In this document: positions 1 through 7,910 of the stretch, piece after piece
Layout of the letters: each line of letters starts with the position of its first letter
Numbering within the stretch: the first letter of the stretch is position 1
NCBI GenBank assembly: GCA_026705765.1
Contig: JAPPAB010000091.1
Location: forward strand, 1 to 64,000
Length of the DNA: 64,000 bases
Source: Gemmatimonadota bacterium
GTDB taxonomy: Bacteria; Latescibacterota; UBA2968
Direction of reading: 5' to 3'
Program-made: the position numbers and the translations under genes
The notes under the pieces: generated by a model
Seen by the model: only the letters and a program-made list of their open reading frames with translations
What the model was told of the DNA's origin: nothing
Database searches by the model: none

Positions 1-837
1 ACCGACGGCAAAATGGAATTGACGCGCATTGAAAACAACACCTTTGGAATCGCAATTGGCAAAACACTCGCCGAAAAACTGGGTGCCTCCATCGGATCAA
101 AAATTCGCCTGCTGACCGCCCCCAAAGACCTCACCACAGCCCACATGCCTCCCCTTCGCCAATATGTAATAACCGGCATTTTTGAAACGGGATTTTACGA
201 ATTTGACGCCTCACTAATCTACGTATCCCTCGCAGCCGCACAACGGGACCTGCAATGGGGCGACCTGGCGACCGGTATTCAAGTGCGCCTCGTCAATGCA
301 TTTGAAGCCGACCGCGTCAGCGTTGAACTGCGAGAGACACTGGTAGCAACGCATGCCGATCTGTTTCCCACATCGTGGATGTATGCCCAGGGCAATCTGT
401 ACGCGTGGATCTGGTTGCAAAAATGGGCGAGCTTTGTCGTCTTGAGCTTAATCGTAATAGTCGCGGGATTCAACATCATCAGCATACTAACCATGGCCGT
501 AAATGAGCGCAGACGCGAAATAGGAATCTTAAAAGCAATGGGGGCAGCACCCAAAAGCATCGCCCGAATTTTTTCCCGAGAAGGACTGATAATCGGCGCG
601 AGCGGCGTGTTATTCGGCAACATATTGGGCGGAAGCCTGTGCTGGATACAAAAGATCTATGCACCCATATCGCTCTCCGGCGACATTTACTTCATCAACG
701 CCCTCCCCGTAACCATAAACATACTGGACTTCGCGATGACCTCTGCACTCGCATTATTGCTATGCCTCGTATTTGCCCGCTGGCCCGCAAAACGAGCGGC
801 AACACTGGACCCCGTAGAAGCGATCAGATATGAATAA
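1..837 (+). CDS. LolC/LolE-like ABC transporter permease, 5' end outside window
   Basis: This is the C-terminal part of an FtsX-type permease resembling the lipoprotein-releasing LolC/LolE proteins. The reading frame is open to base 1, so the ATG at 13 is probably internal and the gene is partial. Visible are the end of the periplasmic core (a VSLAAAQRDL segment, nearly repeated in the next gene) and then four hydrophobic stretches, with the cytoplasmic motif NERRREIGILKAMGA between the first and second. It overlaps the next permease by 8 bases, so the two are probably co-translated as a heteromeric inner-membrane pair. No ATPase partner lies within the window on this side. The alternative is a MacB-type exporter permease, but the LolE-like core repeat favours Lol. 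Confidence 0.85.
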   Translation, partial: TDGKMELTRIENNTFGIAIGKTLAEKLGASIGSKIRLLTAPKDLTTAHMPPLRQYVITGIFETGFYEFDASLIYVSLAAAQRDLQWGDLATGIQVRLVNAFEADRVSVELRETLVATHADLFPTSWMYAQGNLYAWIWLQKWASFVVLSLIVIVAGFNIISILTMAVNERRREIGILKAMGAAPKSIARIFSREGLIIGASGVLFGNILGGSLCWIQKIYAPISLSGDIYFINALPVTINILDFAMTSALALLLCLVFARWPAKRAATLDPVEAIRYE

Positions 838-2101
838 CACCTACGAATACTTCATTGCGCGGCGATATATGCGCGCCATGCGCAGACAGCGTCAGATATC
901 GCTGACTGCGGCCATAGCTATTGCAGGCGTAACCATTGGCGTTGCCGCCCTCGTAATTGTCCTATCTGTTTTCAACGGCTTCTCGGCATTATTGTGGGAC
1001 AGCCTGTTGAGCGTAAGCCCGCATATCATCGTACAAAAACCCCATGCACAGCCCATGTCGCCTAACGGGGAGCAAATCGAACAATTAGAAAAATTGGCCT
1101 CTGTGCGCGCAGCAGCACCTTTTATATCGACCGAAGGATTTGCGCTCCGGCGACCCCCTGGTGGCGAAATGATCCAGGCTGGCATAGCCGTGCGGGGAAT
1201 AGACGCCGCACAATTGGCAAAAATTACAGACCTCAAAGCGTACTTATGGGCAGGCGACCTCGACCTGAACATTCAACCACCCGACCCCGATCAGGACGCG
1301 CGCTCTACCAGACGCGCCAAAGTATATGGCACGGCCATTGGTCGCGTACTCGCAGACCGGCTCGGCGCAGTAATCGGCACCGAAATCATGCTGGGATTGG
1401 TACCCAAAGAAGTCTTAATGGGACAACAACCGCAATTATGGCCCTACAAAGTAACCGCCATCTTTCACACCGGACTGGAAGAACTCGACTCCGCACTCGC
1501 ATTTGTATCACTCGATGCGGCACAACGCGACCTGGGATGGCGCAATCAGATCTCGGGCATCCAGATTCGACTCACCGAGCCATTTGAAGCACATCACATC
1601 GCACCCACCCTTCCCACAGGAACAAATTTTGACGTCATAACCTGGATGGACACGCACCGCAACCTGTACGCATCCATCCGCCTGGAAAAATGGTTTAGCT
1701 CCCTGGTACTGTGTCTCATCGTAATGGTAGCCGGATTCAATATCGTCAGCATCTTAACCATGACAGTAGGCGACAGACAGCGCGACATCGGCATATTAAA
1801 AGCAATGGGCGCAACACCGCGTGCAATTGGCAAAATCTTCACACTCAAGGGCCTGGGCGTTGGCCTGACAGGCGTCGTCTTTGGCAACGCGATAGGCTAT
1901 CTCCTGTGCTGGTCGCAACAGACCTTTGAATGGATCAAACTCCCCGGTCAAATTTACATCATCCAGGCACTGCCCGTAAAAATGCTCGCCATTGATTTTG
2001 CATACATATCTCTCGCATCTATAGGCCTGTGCTTCGCATTCGCCCTCTTGCCCGCCCGCAAAGCCGCCTCACTCGCGCCCGTCGTGGCATTGAGGGAATA
2101 A
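830..2101 (+). CDS. LolC/LolE-like ABC transporter permease
   Basis: A full-length 423-residue permease with the LolC/E layout. A cytoplasmic N-terminus (YFIARRYMRAMRR) leads into one membrane helix at about 25-50 (AIAGVTIGVAALVIVLSVFNGF). A large periplasmic MacB-like core follows at about 55-270, and a C-terminal FtsX domain with three helices and the motif RQRDIGILKAMGA. The role inferred from the family is extraction of lipoproteins from the inner membrane for delivery to LolA, powered by a LolD ATPase that is not in this window. The start ATG lies within the last codons of the preceding permease. The two proteins are clearly paralogous, as expected for a LolC plus LolE arrangement rather than a LolF homodimer. 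Confidence 0.88.
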   Translation: MNNTYEYFIARRYMRAMRRQRQISLTAAIAIAGVTIGVAALVIVLSVFNGFSALLWDSLLSVSPHIIVQKPHAQPMSPNGEQIEQLEKLASVRAAAPFISTEGFALRRPPGGEMIQAGIAVRGIDAAQLAKITDLKAYLWAGDLDLNIQPPDPDQDARSTRRAKVYGTAIGRVLADRLGAVIGTEIMLGLVPKEVLMGQQPQLWPYKVTAIFHTGLEELDSALAFVSLDAAQRDLGWRNQISGIQIRLTEPFEAHHIAPTLPTGTNFDVITWMDTHRNLYASIRLEKWFSSLVLCLIVMVAGFNIVSILTMTVGDRQRDIGILKAMGATPRAIGKIFTLKGLGVGLTGVVFGNAIGYLLCWSQQTFEWIKLPGQIYIIQALPVKMLAIDFAYISLASIGLCFAFALLPARKAASLAPVVALRE

Positions 2102-2103
2102 CC

Positions 2104-2559
2104 ATGCAAAAACTAAATTTCCCAACCTCATCCACTTATGACATCATAACCCGCGACGGAAGCGAAATGATCTTAGACCCCCTCCGTCAAAAATACGTGG
2201 TATTAACCCCCGAAGAATGGGTGCGTCAGAATTTTGTGCGATACTTAATCGAAGGATTGGGCTACCCGCAGGGACGCACCGCAATCGAAACCGGATTTGT
2301 ATTTCAGGGCATGCAGTGCCGCGCCGATGTACTCGTATATAACGCAAAAGGAAAAGCACTGTTAATGGCAGAATGCAAAGCCCCCGAAATAAAAATCACC
2401 CAACAGGTCTTTGACCAGATTGGGCGATACAATACAGTCGTACAGGCCACCTACCTCATTGTGACGAATGGCCTGCAACATTATTGCTATATGATCGATA
2501 GAAAAAACAACGCATATCGCTTTATAGACACACTGCCGCGATACGCGGACATCGCGTAA
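2104..2559 (+). CDS. HsdR N-terminal-like (HSDR_N_2) nuclease-fold protein
   Basis: A 151-residue protein resembling the stand-alone type I restriction enzyme R N-terminal domain (HSDR_N_2) common in the Bacteroidetes/FCB group. A PD-(D/E)xK-like core can be read: an acidic residue in CRADVLVYNAKGKALLMAECKAPE, where AECKA supplies the E-x-K, followed by a Q-motif-like QVFDQIGRYN. The start at 2104 is chosen because it lies 2 bases after the permease stop and the protein then begins as relatives do (MQKLNFPTSSTYDI); an upstream in-frame start would run inside the permease gene. There are no HsdM or HsdS genes nearby, so it is unlikely to be part of a working restriction system. Its true role is unknown. 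Confidence 0.75.
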   Translation: MQKLNFPTSSTYDIITRDGSEMILDPLRQKYVVLTPEEWVRQNFVRYLIEGLGYPQGRTAIETGFVFQGMQCRADVLVYNAKGKALLMAECKAPEIKITQQVFDQIGRYNTVVQATYLIVTNGLQHYCYMIDRKNNAYRFIDTLPRYADIA

Positions 2560-2571
2560 AAAGGAGACCAC

Positions 2572-4161
2572 ATGATTGATCTACTGAGCTTTATCGTCGT
2601 ACTGTGCGTATTTCTCACCTGCACCACAACCGCGTGGGCAGAAGGAAACCACAGCAAATTGGTATATCCGGGACCTGATGGCCGACTGGTCTATGTACCG
2701 GATGAAAAGGGCAATATAATCCCGGACTTCTCGCACTGCGGGTACATGGGTGGTGGTGTGGCACTGCCAGATGTACCCGTCGTATTAACCGTTCAACCCC
2801 AGGCCGAAGGAGACGACACAGCGCGATTGCAAGCGGCAATTGACGACCTATCTGCACGCGCACCGGACGCCAATGGATTTCGCGGAACCTTATTACTCAA
2901 ACGCGGAAAATATCGAATTGGCGGAACCCTGCACATTCGGGCAAGCGGCGTCGTACTCCGAGGCGAAGGCGCAGATGAAAACGGCACAGTATTGATCGCA
3001 ACGGGAAAAGGAAAGCGCACATTGATCGAATTTAAAGGTCAGGGACGCAGACCGCGAGAAATAGAAAACACGCGACAGGCAATTGTAGATAACTATGTCC
3101 CAGTAGGCGCAAAAATATTTTCTATAAAAGATGCTTCGGATTTTTCAGTCGGCGATAACATCATCGTACATCGACCCAGCAGCGCAAAGTGGATCGCAAC
3201 CATAGGCATGGACCGCATCGAAATGAAACACCCCGACGTTAGGCAATGGAAACCCGGCTCCTACGACTTCCACTTTGACCGCACCATAACCGCCATAAAA
3301 GGCAACCAGATAACAATCGACGCGCCCATGGGCAACGCGATAGAACGCGAATACGGCGGCGGATCGATTTACAAATACGAATATCCCGGGCGCATTGAAC
3401 AGGTCGGCATCGAAAACTTGCGCGGCGTATCGGAATTTGATAGAGAAAAAAAGGATCCTCGGCGGGAAAACGAATATATCGACGAAGACCACGCCTGGAA
3501 CTTCGTCGTATTCTCCTATGTGCAAAATGCCTGGGCGCGCGACATCACATCGATCCACTTTGGCTATGCGTGTGTAACCATTGGCAACCAGGCAAAATGG
3601 ATGACCGTACAGGATAGTCAGTGCCTCGACCCCGTATCAAAAATCACCGGATCGCGGCGCTACTCCTTCCCCATCCACGGACAGTTATCCCTCGTACAAC
3701 GGTGTTATACCCGACGCGGTCGTCACGATTATGTACTACACGCCCGCGTACCAGGACCAAATGCATTTGTAGATTGCGTAGCGGACATCGCGCACTCCGA
3801 CACCGGACCCCATCACCGCTGGTCTGTCTGCACCCTATTTGACAACGTAATCGTAAACGGCAACGCCATCAACGTACAGGACCGGCAAAGTTCGGGCACC
3901 GGCCACGGCTGGGCAGGCGCGCAAAAAGTATTGTGGAATTGCGAAGCAGAGAGCTTTATCTTACAAAAACCCCCAACATCGCAAAATTACGCCATCGGCT
4001 GCATCGGCGAGAAACGAAACGGTCGGTACAGACGCGAAGATGGATACTGGGAATCGCACGGACAAAAAGTAGTTCCGCGCAGTCTGTACTTAAAACAACT
4101 CGAAGATCGCCTGGGCACAGAAGCCCTAAAAGCAATAGGCGCACACGGGAAGGAAAATTAA
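2572..4161 (+). CDS. Secreted right-handed beta-helix (pectate-lyase-like) protein
   Basis: A 529-residue protein with an N-terminal Sec signal peptide (hydrophobic 3-20, cleavage likely after WA-EG near residue 24). The segment at about 80-130 (DDTARLQAAIDDL, then GTLLLKRGKYRIGGTLHIRASGVVLRGEG) is the typical opening of a pectate-lyase-superfamily beta-helix. The rest shows the repeating short-strand pattern of that fold. The likely role is periplasmic or extracellular carbohydrate binding or cleavage; the substrate cannot be read from the sequence. A strong Shine-Dalgarno AAAGGAG precedes the ATG. The stop codon abuts the next start directly, indicating an operon with the nitroreductase-like gene. 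Confidence 0.8.
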   Translation: MIDLLSFIVVLCVFLTCTTTAWAEGNHSKLVYPGPDGRLVYVPDEKGNIIPDFSHCGYMGGGVALPDVPVVLTVQPQAEGDDTARLQAAIDDLSARAPDANGFRGTLLLKRGKYRIGGTLHIRASGVVLRGEGADENGTVLIATGKGKRTLIEFKGQGRRPREIENTRQAIVDNYVPVGAKIFSIKDASDFSVGDNIIVHRPSSAKWIATIGMDRIEMKHPDVRQWKPGSYDFHFDRTITAIKGNQITIDAPMGNAIEREYGGGSIYKYEYPGRIEQVGIENLRGVSEFDREKKDPRRENEYIDEDHAWNFVVFSYVQNAWARDITSIHFGYACVTIGNQAKWMTVQDSQCLDPVSKITGSRRYSFPIHGQLSLVQRCYTRRGRHDYVLHARVPGPNAFVDCVADIAHSDTGPHHRWSVCTLFDNVIVNGNAINVQDRQSSGTGHGWAGAQKVLWNCEAESFILQKPPTSQNYAIGCIGEKRNGRYRREDGYWESHGQKVVPRSLYLKQLEDRLGTEALKAIGAHGKEN

Positions 4162-4902
4162 ATGGCAAAACGCAAACGACGACCACAAGCGGGACCGGAA
4201 TTTATGCGGCGCACACAGTTTAAAAATTTAGGCCCAACCGGGCAGGCGCGCAGAGAACCACCGCCCATGCCCGAATTGCATTACCAGGGCGAAACAATAG
4301 ACCTACCCGAACCCGCGCAGATCGAAACAACGCAAATCGACCTGCGCCAGGCCATAGACGAGCGCAAAAGCGAGCGGGTATTCTTCGATGAACCCATCAC
4401 ACTGAATGAGCTAACCTACTTACTCTGGGCAACGCAGGGCGTAAAAGAATTTGAACAGGGCGAAACATTTCGCACCGTACCATCGGCAGGTGCGCGCCAC
4501 GCATTTGAAACCTATATCGTAACGAACAACGTGGAAGGATTGGACCGCGGGTTATATCGATACCTATCTATGGGACACAAACTGGGAATAATCGACCAAT
4601 CAGACGAAATTGGCGAAAGAATTGCCAACACCACCTTGCAACCCGAACTGATCCAGACAAGTGCCGCCACATTCTTATGGACAACAGTAGCCGCGCGAAT
4701 GACCTGGCGCTACGGCGACCGGGGATATCGCTACATCCACCTCGATGCCGGCCATGTGGGACAGAACCTGTACCTGGGCGCCATGGCTGTAAACTGCCGC
4801 GCCTGCACCAGTGCGGCATTCAACGACGACGAATTAAATCGGGCACTCAAACTCGACGGCGTCGGACATTTTGCCGTATATTTCGGCTCAGTTGGAAAAT
4901 AG
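4162..4902 (+). CDS. SagB/ThcOx-family FMN oxidoreductase (nitroreductase fold)
   Basis: A 246-residue SagB/ThcOx-type flavin oxidoreductase. The core signature is visible: ERKSERVFFDEPITLNEL and LLWATQG at about 70-95, then RTVPSAGARH at about 107-116, the FMN-phosphate-binding region, and a C-terminal HLDAGHVGQNLYLGAMA helix with GVGHFAVYFGSVG. Members of this family oxidise azolines in peptide natural products, or serve other poorly known redox roles. No cyclodehydratase or precursor peptide lies nearby, so a RiPP role is not supported here. Its ATG directly follows the stop of the beta-helix gene, so translation is probably coupled. Confidence 0.85.
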   Translation: MAKRKRRPQAGPEFMRRTQFKNLGPTGQARREPPPMPELHYQGETIDLPEPAQIETTQIDLRQAIDERKSERVFFDEPITLNELTYLLWATQGVKEFEQGETFRTVPSAGARHAFETYIVTNNVEGLDRGLYRYLSMGHKLGIIDQSDEIGERIANTTLQPELIQTSAATFLWTTVAARMTWRYGDRGYRYIHLDAGHVGQNLYLGAMAVNCRACTSAAFNDDELNRALKLDGVGHFAVYFGSVGK

Positions 4903-4914
4903 GAGGATAACGCC

Positions 4915-6084
4915 ATGAAAATTGAAGCAATCGACTTTCTGATCCTGAAAAGCGAACCCGTAACCCCGGAATGGCGACCATTGCGCACCATGCGGGAATA
5001 TCCCGGCGCGCACAAAGTGCGATTTGGTCATCGGCTCTTTCAAGGCGAGGGGATTCAGCTCACAAAAAGACCGGCTTACCTCACCCTGCTTCGCATCCGC
5101 ACAGATGCAAACCTGGAAACCTGCGGTATTTTTTCCACAGGCTGGGCACAGGAAGACCTCGAATGGGCGGCGCGCACATTCAAAGTACAGTGGGAACCGG
5201 AAATCACAGGCACAGACGCCCTGGACCGGGAGTATATGTGGCACAAAATGTGGATGGCGCGGCGGTATTTCCACATGGCATCCACCGCCCCGCTCGCCCT
5301 CATCGACTCCCTCCTCTGGGATCTGGCGGGCCTTCACGCACAATTACCCGTCCACAAATTGCTCGGCGGCTTTCGGAATCGCGTCCCCGCGTACCTCACC
5401 GAAACCGGCATACCCTACGAAGACACCCTGAAATCCGCCCAACGGGCTGTTGACGAAGGATACAAAGGCTTCAAAGACCACTCCATGCTCGGCGTGAAGA
5501 CCAACCTCGCGCTCGCCAAAGACCTCCGGGACCTCGTCGGCGACGACATGGTGCTCATGCACGACCCGGTACAACAATACTCTGTCGAAGATGCAATCGT
5601 AGTCGGACGCGGACTCGAAGAACTGAATTATCTCTGGATCGAAGAACCCCTGCAGGAATTCGACATCAACGGCCTGAAGCGACTCTCAGACGCAATCGAC
5701 CTTCCAGTAATGGCATTGGAATCCATCCAGGGCAACCCCTATCTCGCCGCACCGTACCTGTCAATCGACGCCATCGACATCGTGCGCCAAACAGGACTGG
5801 GAATCACCGGACAGATGAAATTGGCCAACCTCGCGGAAATGTTTGGACTAAACTGCCACGGGGGAAATCCCCATGTCGTAGCCGCGGTCCGAAACGACGA
5901 CTGGTGGGAAGTCTCAGCCTGGCCACCCACGGGTGCAGACAGATCCCTCGCGTCGGCCTTTGCTGGCTTGATCGAAGAAACGACAGAAGTCAGAGATGGC
6001 TACATGTACGTCCCACAAACGCCCGGACTCGGGCGAAAAATCGACTGGGACCGAATCCAGGCGCAGACCGTCATGGAAATTTGA
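4915..6084 (+). CDS. Mandelate racemase/muconate lactonizing enzyme family protein
   Basis: A 389-residue enolase-superfamily enzyme. An N-terminal capping domain (1-130) is followed by a TIM barrel. Probable metal ligands are D217 (MHDP), E243 (WIEEP) and E269 (ALES). The second-strand acid/base position reads K187-D-H189 in FKDH rather than the classic KxK. A CHGGNPH segment near 315-320 may supply another catalytic His. These enzymes abstract a proton alpha to a carboxylate, typically dehydrating sugar acids; the substrate is not assigned. Shine-Dalgarno AGGAG is 8 bases before the ATG. It ends the plus-strand operon that starts with the Lol-like permeases or the beta-helix gene. Confidence 0.85.
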   Translation: MKIEAIDFLILKSEPVTPEWRPLRTMREYPGAHKVRFGHRLFQGEGIQLTKRPAYLTLLRIRTDANLETCGIFSTGWAQEDLEWAARTFKVQWEPEITGTDALDREYMWHKMWMARRYFHMASTAPLALIDSLLWDLAGLHAQLPVHKLLGGFRNRVPAYLTETGIPYEDTLKSAQRAVDEGYKGFKDHSMLGVKTNLALAKDLRDLVGDDMVLMHDPVQQYSVEDAIVVGRGLEELNYLWIEEPLQEFDINGLKRLSDAIDLPVMALESIQGNPYLAAPYLSIDAIDIVRQTGLGITGQMKLANLAEMFGLNCHGGNPHVVAAVRNDDWWEVSAWPPTGADRSLASAFAGLIEETTEVRDGYMYVPQTPGLGRKIDWDRIQAQTVMEI

Positions 6085-6126
6085 GTAACAAAAGGAAAAT
6101 GCATGAACGAAACTATAGGCTTTTGA

Positions 6127-6384
6127 TTAGTAGTGATATCGACAAGAGAAAATAAAGAGGGCGTCTGATTCTACGCGATAGACGAGACGATGTTCGCGCG
6201 TAATACGACGGGACCAACATCCCCGAAAATCATGCTTTAGAGGTTCGGGTTTGCCAAGTCCTTCAAATGGGTGGCGTTGAGAATCGCGAATAAGCGAGTT
6301 GATTTTCTTAAACGTACTTTTGTTAGTCTGATACCAGTAGAGATAATCTTCCCAAGCACCAGCATGGAAACTGATATTTCTCAT
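6127..6384 (-). CDS. yoeB: Txe/YoeB-family toxin (RelE-fold mRNA interferase)
   Basis: An 85-residue protein matching YoeB in length and landmarks. The N-terminus is ISFHAGAWEDYLYW, the middle is GLGKPEPLKHDFRGCWSRRI, and the C-terminus is REHRLVYRV followed by terminal CRYHY. The terminal His-Tyr, the Arg in HRLVY and the Glu in KPEPL correspond to the catalytic groups of YoeB. The family cleaves mRNA in the ribosomal A site. The start overlaps the antitoxin stop by 4 bases, so the pair is translationally coupled. It sits between two enolase-superfamily genes on opposite strands, consistent with mobile insertion. Confidence 0.93.
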   Translation of the reverse strand: MRNISFHAGAWEDYLYWYQTNKSTFKKINSLIRDSQRHPFEGLGKPEPLKHDFRGCWSRRITREHRLVYRVESDALFIFSCRYHY

Positions 6385-6632
6385 TCTTCGATTAAGTCAT
6401 GAGAAGTAAAATTGCGTTGACCGTTTTGAAAATCCTCTAATGCCTCTCGAAGATGAGTAGCGTTATTTGGTGAGGCAAGCAGGTAATCCGTTTCATCCAT
6501 GCTACTTTTCTCATCCTGCAAATTTGCCAAGGCACGATCAATCAGACTGTCTATACCTTCCCCGGTTCTTTGAGAAATCTCCTCGAGCATGGCCTTCTGT
6601 GCAGGTGTAAATTCAAATGAAGAAGCTCCCAT
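6381..6632 (-). CDS. Antitoxin of the YoeB toxin (YefM-type C-terminus)
   Basis: An 83-residue antitoxin candidate directly upstream of, and overlapping, yoeB. The start at 6632 is chosen over an in-frame start at 6674 because AAGGAGAT lies 5-6 bases before it. The C-terminal half (DYLLASPNNATHLREALEDFQNG) matches the toxin-neutralising tail of YefM antitoxins. The N-terminal half (FTPAQKAMLEEISQRTGEGIDSLIDRALANL) looks like a short helical DNA-binding or dimerisation module rather than the usual Phd/YefM fold, so it may be a chimeric antitoxin. The pair is expected to autorepress through this protein. Confidence 0.8.
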   Translation of the reverse strand: MGASSFEFTPAQKAMLEEISQRTGEGIDSLIDRALANLQDEKSSMDETDYLLASPNNATHLREALEDFQNGQRNFTSHDLIEE

Positions 6633-6776
6633 AGTGATCTCCTTGTTCGTATATCCTTCTGAATCCCTCATCAACCATTCAAATTTAGGGTCGGCATCGC
6701 AATATTGATAGCAGTGACCTACAATAATAACAAATAACGGCGCAAGCTGTAAACCCTTTTCCCGATTTGGGATTCC

Positions 6777-7895
6777 CTACCCCAACCATCGCTTTCGGGG
6801 AAACCGCGCATAGACGTACTGACTGTCGTACGTATTATCCTCCGCATAGGACGAACGCCCACCCAGTAATTCGCAGGCATATCTCTCGATCTCTTCATCC
6901 ACCAGATCAACACCGAGGCCCGGACCCTCGGGAATTGCGATATAACTATCGACCACTTCCGGTTGCGGAGCCATCACCTCATACCGCGCCTGAACATCGC
7001 CCGTTCGGTGCTCCCAGATCAAAAAATTTGGCAGCGTCGCACACAAATGGATAGACGCGACCTCCCCCACTGGACCCAGCGACCCATCGTGCGGCGCAAA
7101 CTGGATATAGTGTGCCTCGGCCATACCCGCGAGCTTCTTCATCTGAGCCAGCCCCCCGAACCGCCCGGCATCCGGCTGAATAACATCCACAATCTCGCGC
7201 TCAATAAGCTCGCGCGCACCGAAGACATAGGCGACTCGTTCCCCGGCAGCAAGGGGGATATTGATCGCTTCGGACACGCGCGCAAGCGCCTCCACATTCT
7301 CGGGCGCGACCGGTTCCTCGTAAAAAAACACCCCGAACTCTTCCAATCTGCGCCCCATAGAAATCGCATCGCGCGTCGTCATCCACGGCATCCCGTGCAA
7401 ATCGACCATAATATCGACATCGTCTCCCACCTCATTGCGAATCGCCGTAATATCGCGGATACAGTGCTCTATCCCCCCCATCTTGAGACCCGTAAAGCCT
7501 TGATCCACGAGTTCCCTGGCGTGCTCGGCCGTATTCGCGTGCGTGTACACCCGCAACCGCTCGCGCATCCGACCGCCCAGCAATTGCCAGACCGGCATAT
7601 TAAACGCCTTCCCCTTAATATCCCACAGCGCCGTCTCAATCGCCGAAATCGCACCCGCGCCCACAACGCCCGACATCCCGTGGGTTTGCAAAAACATCTT
7701 GCTCCACAACCGCTCGATATTAAAGGGATCCTCGCCAATAATCAAACTCGCCTTGTGGTGAATCTCCGTCTGAATACTCGGCCATGCAGTCGCCTCTCCC
7801 ACGCCATAGATCCCCTCATCCGTAAAAACCCTGCAAAACAAAAAATTTCTGCCATCCTGCCCAGCAGTATAGGTCTTAACATCCGTAATCTTCAT
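6777..7895 (-). CDS. Enolase-superfamily sugar-acid dehydratase (galactonate dehydratase-like)
   Basis: A 372-residue enolase-superfamily protein. It has the D-x-H motif of galactonate-type dehydratases (D165-L-H167), a YEEP metal ligand around 193-194, GER with E219, and an APHD His at 269. K138 lies in GLKMGG. The probable reaction is dehydration of a C5-C6 aldonate to the 2-keto-3-deoxy acid in the cytoplasm; the exact substrate is not determinable. It is the last gene of a minus-strand cluster after the UxuA-like gene and the DUF6785-like membrane gene, suggesting one sugar-acid pathway. Its start is 15 bases downstream of the membrane-protein stop. Confidence 0.87.
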   Translation of the reverse strand: MKITDVKTYTAGQDGRNFLFCRVFTDEGIYGVGEATAWPSIQTEIHHKASLIIGEDPFNIERLWSKMFLQTHGMSGVVGAGAISAIETALWDIKGKAFNMPVWQLLGGRMRERLRVYTHANTAEHARELVDQGFTGLKMGGIEHCIRDITAIRNEVGDDVDIMVDLHGMPWMTTRDAISMGRRLEEFGVFFYEEPVAPENVEALARVSEAINIPLAAGERVAYVFGARELIEREIVDVIQPDAGRFGGLAQMKKLAGMAEAHYIQFAPHDGSLGPVGEVASIHLCATLPNFLIWEHRTGDVQARYEVMAPQPEVVDSYIAIPEGPGLGVDLVDEEIERYACELLGGRSSYAEDNTYDSQYVYARFPRKRWLG

Positions 7896-7910
7896 TCTCT
7901 CACCCCGCGA

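Noticed and set aside
6099-6155. An 18-codon plus-strand ORF with a ribosome site
   Set aside because: Not called as a gene: too short, no similarity, and it overlaps yoeB; kept only as a possible insertion scar.
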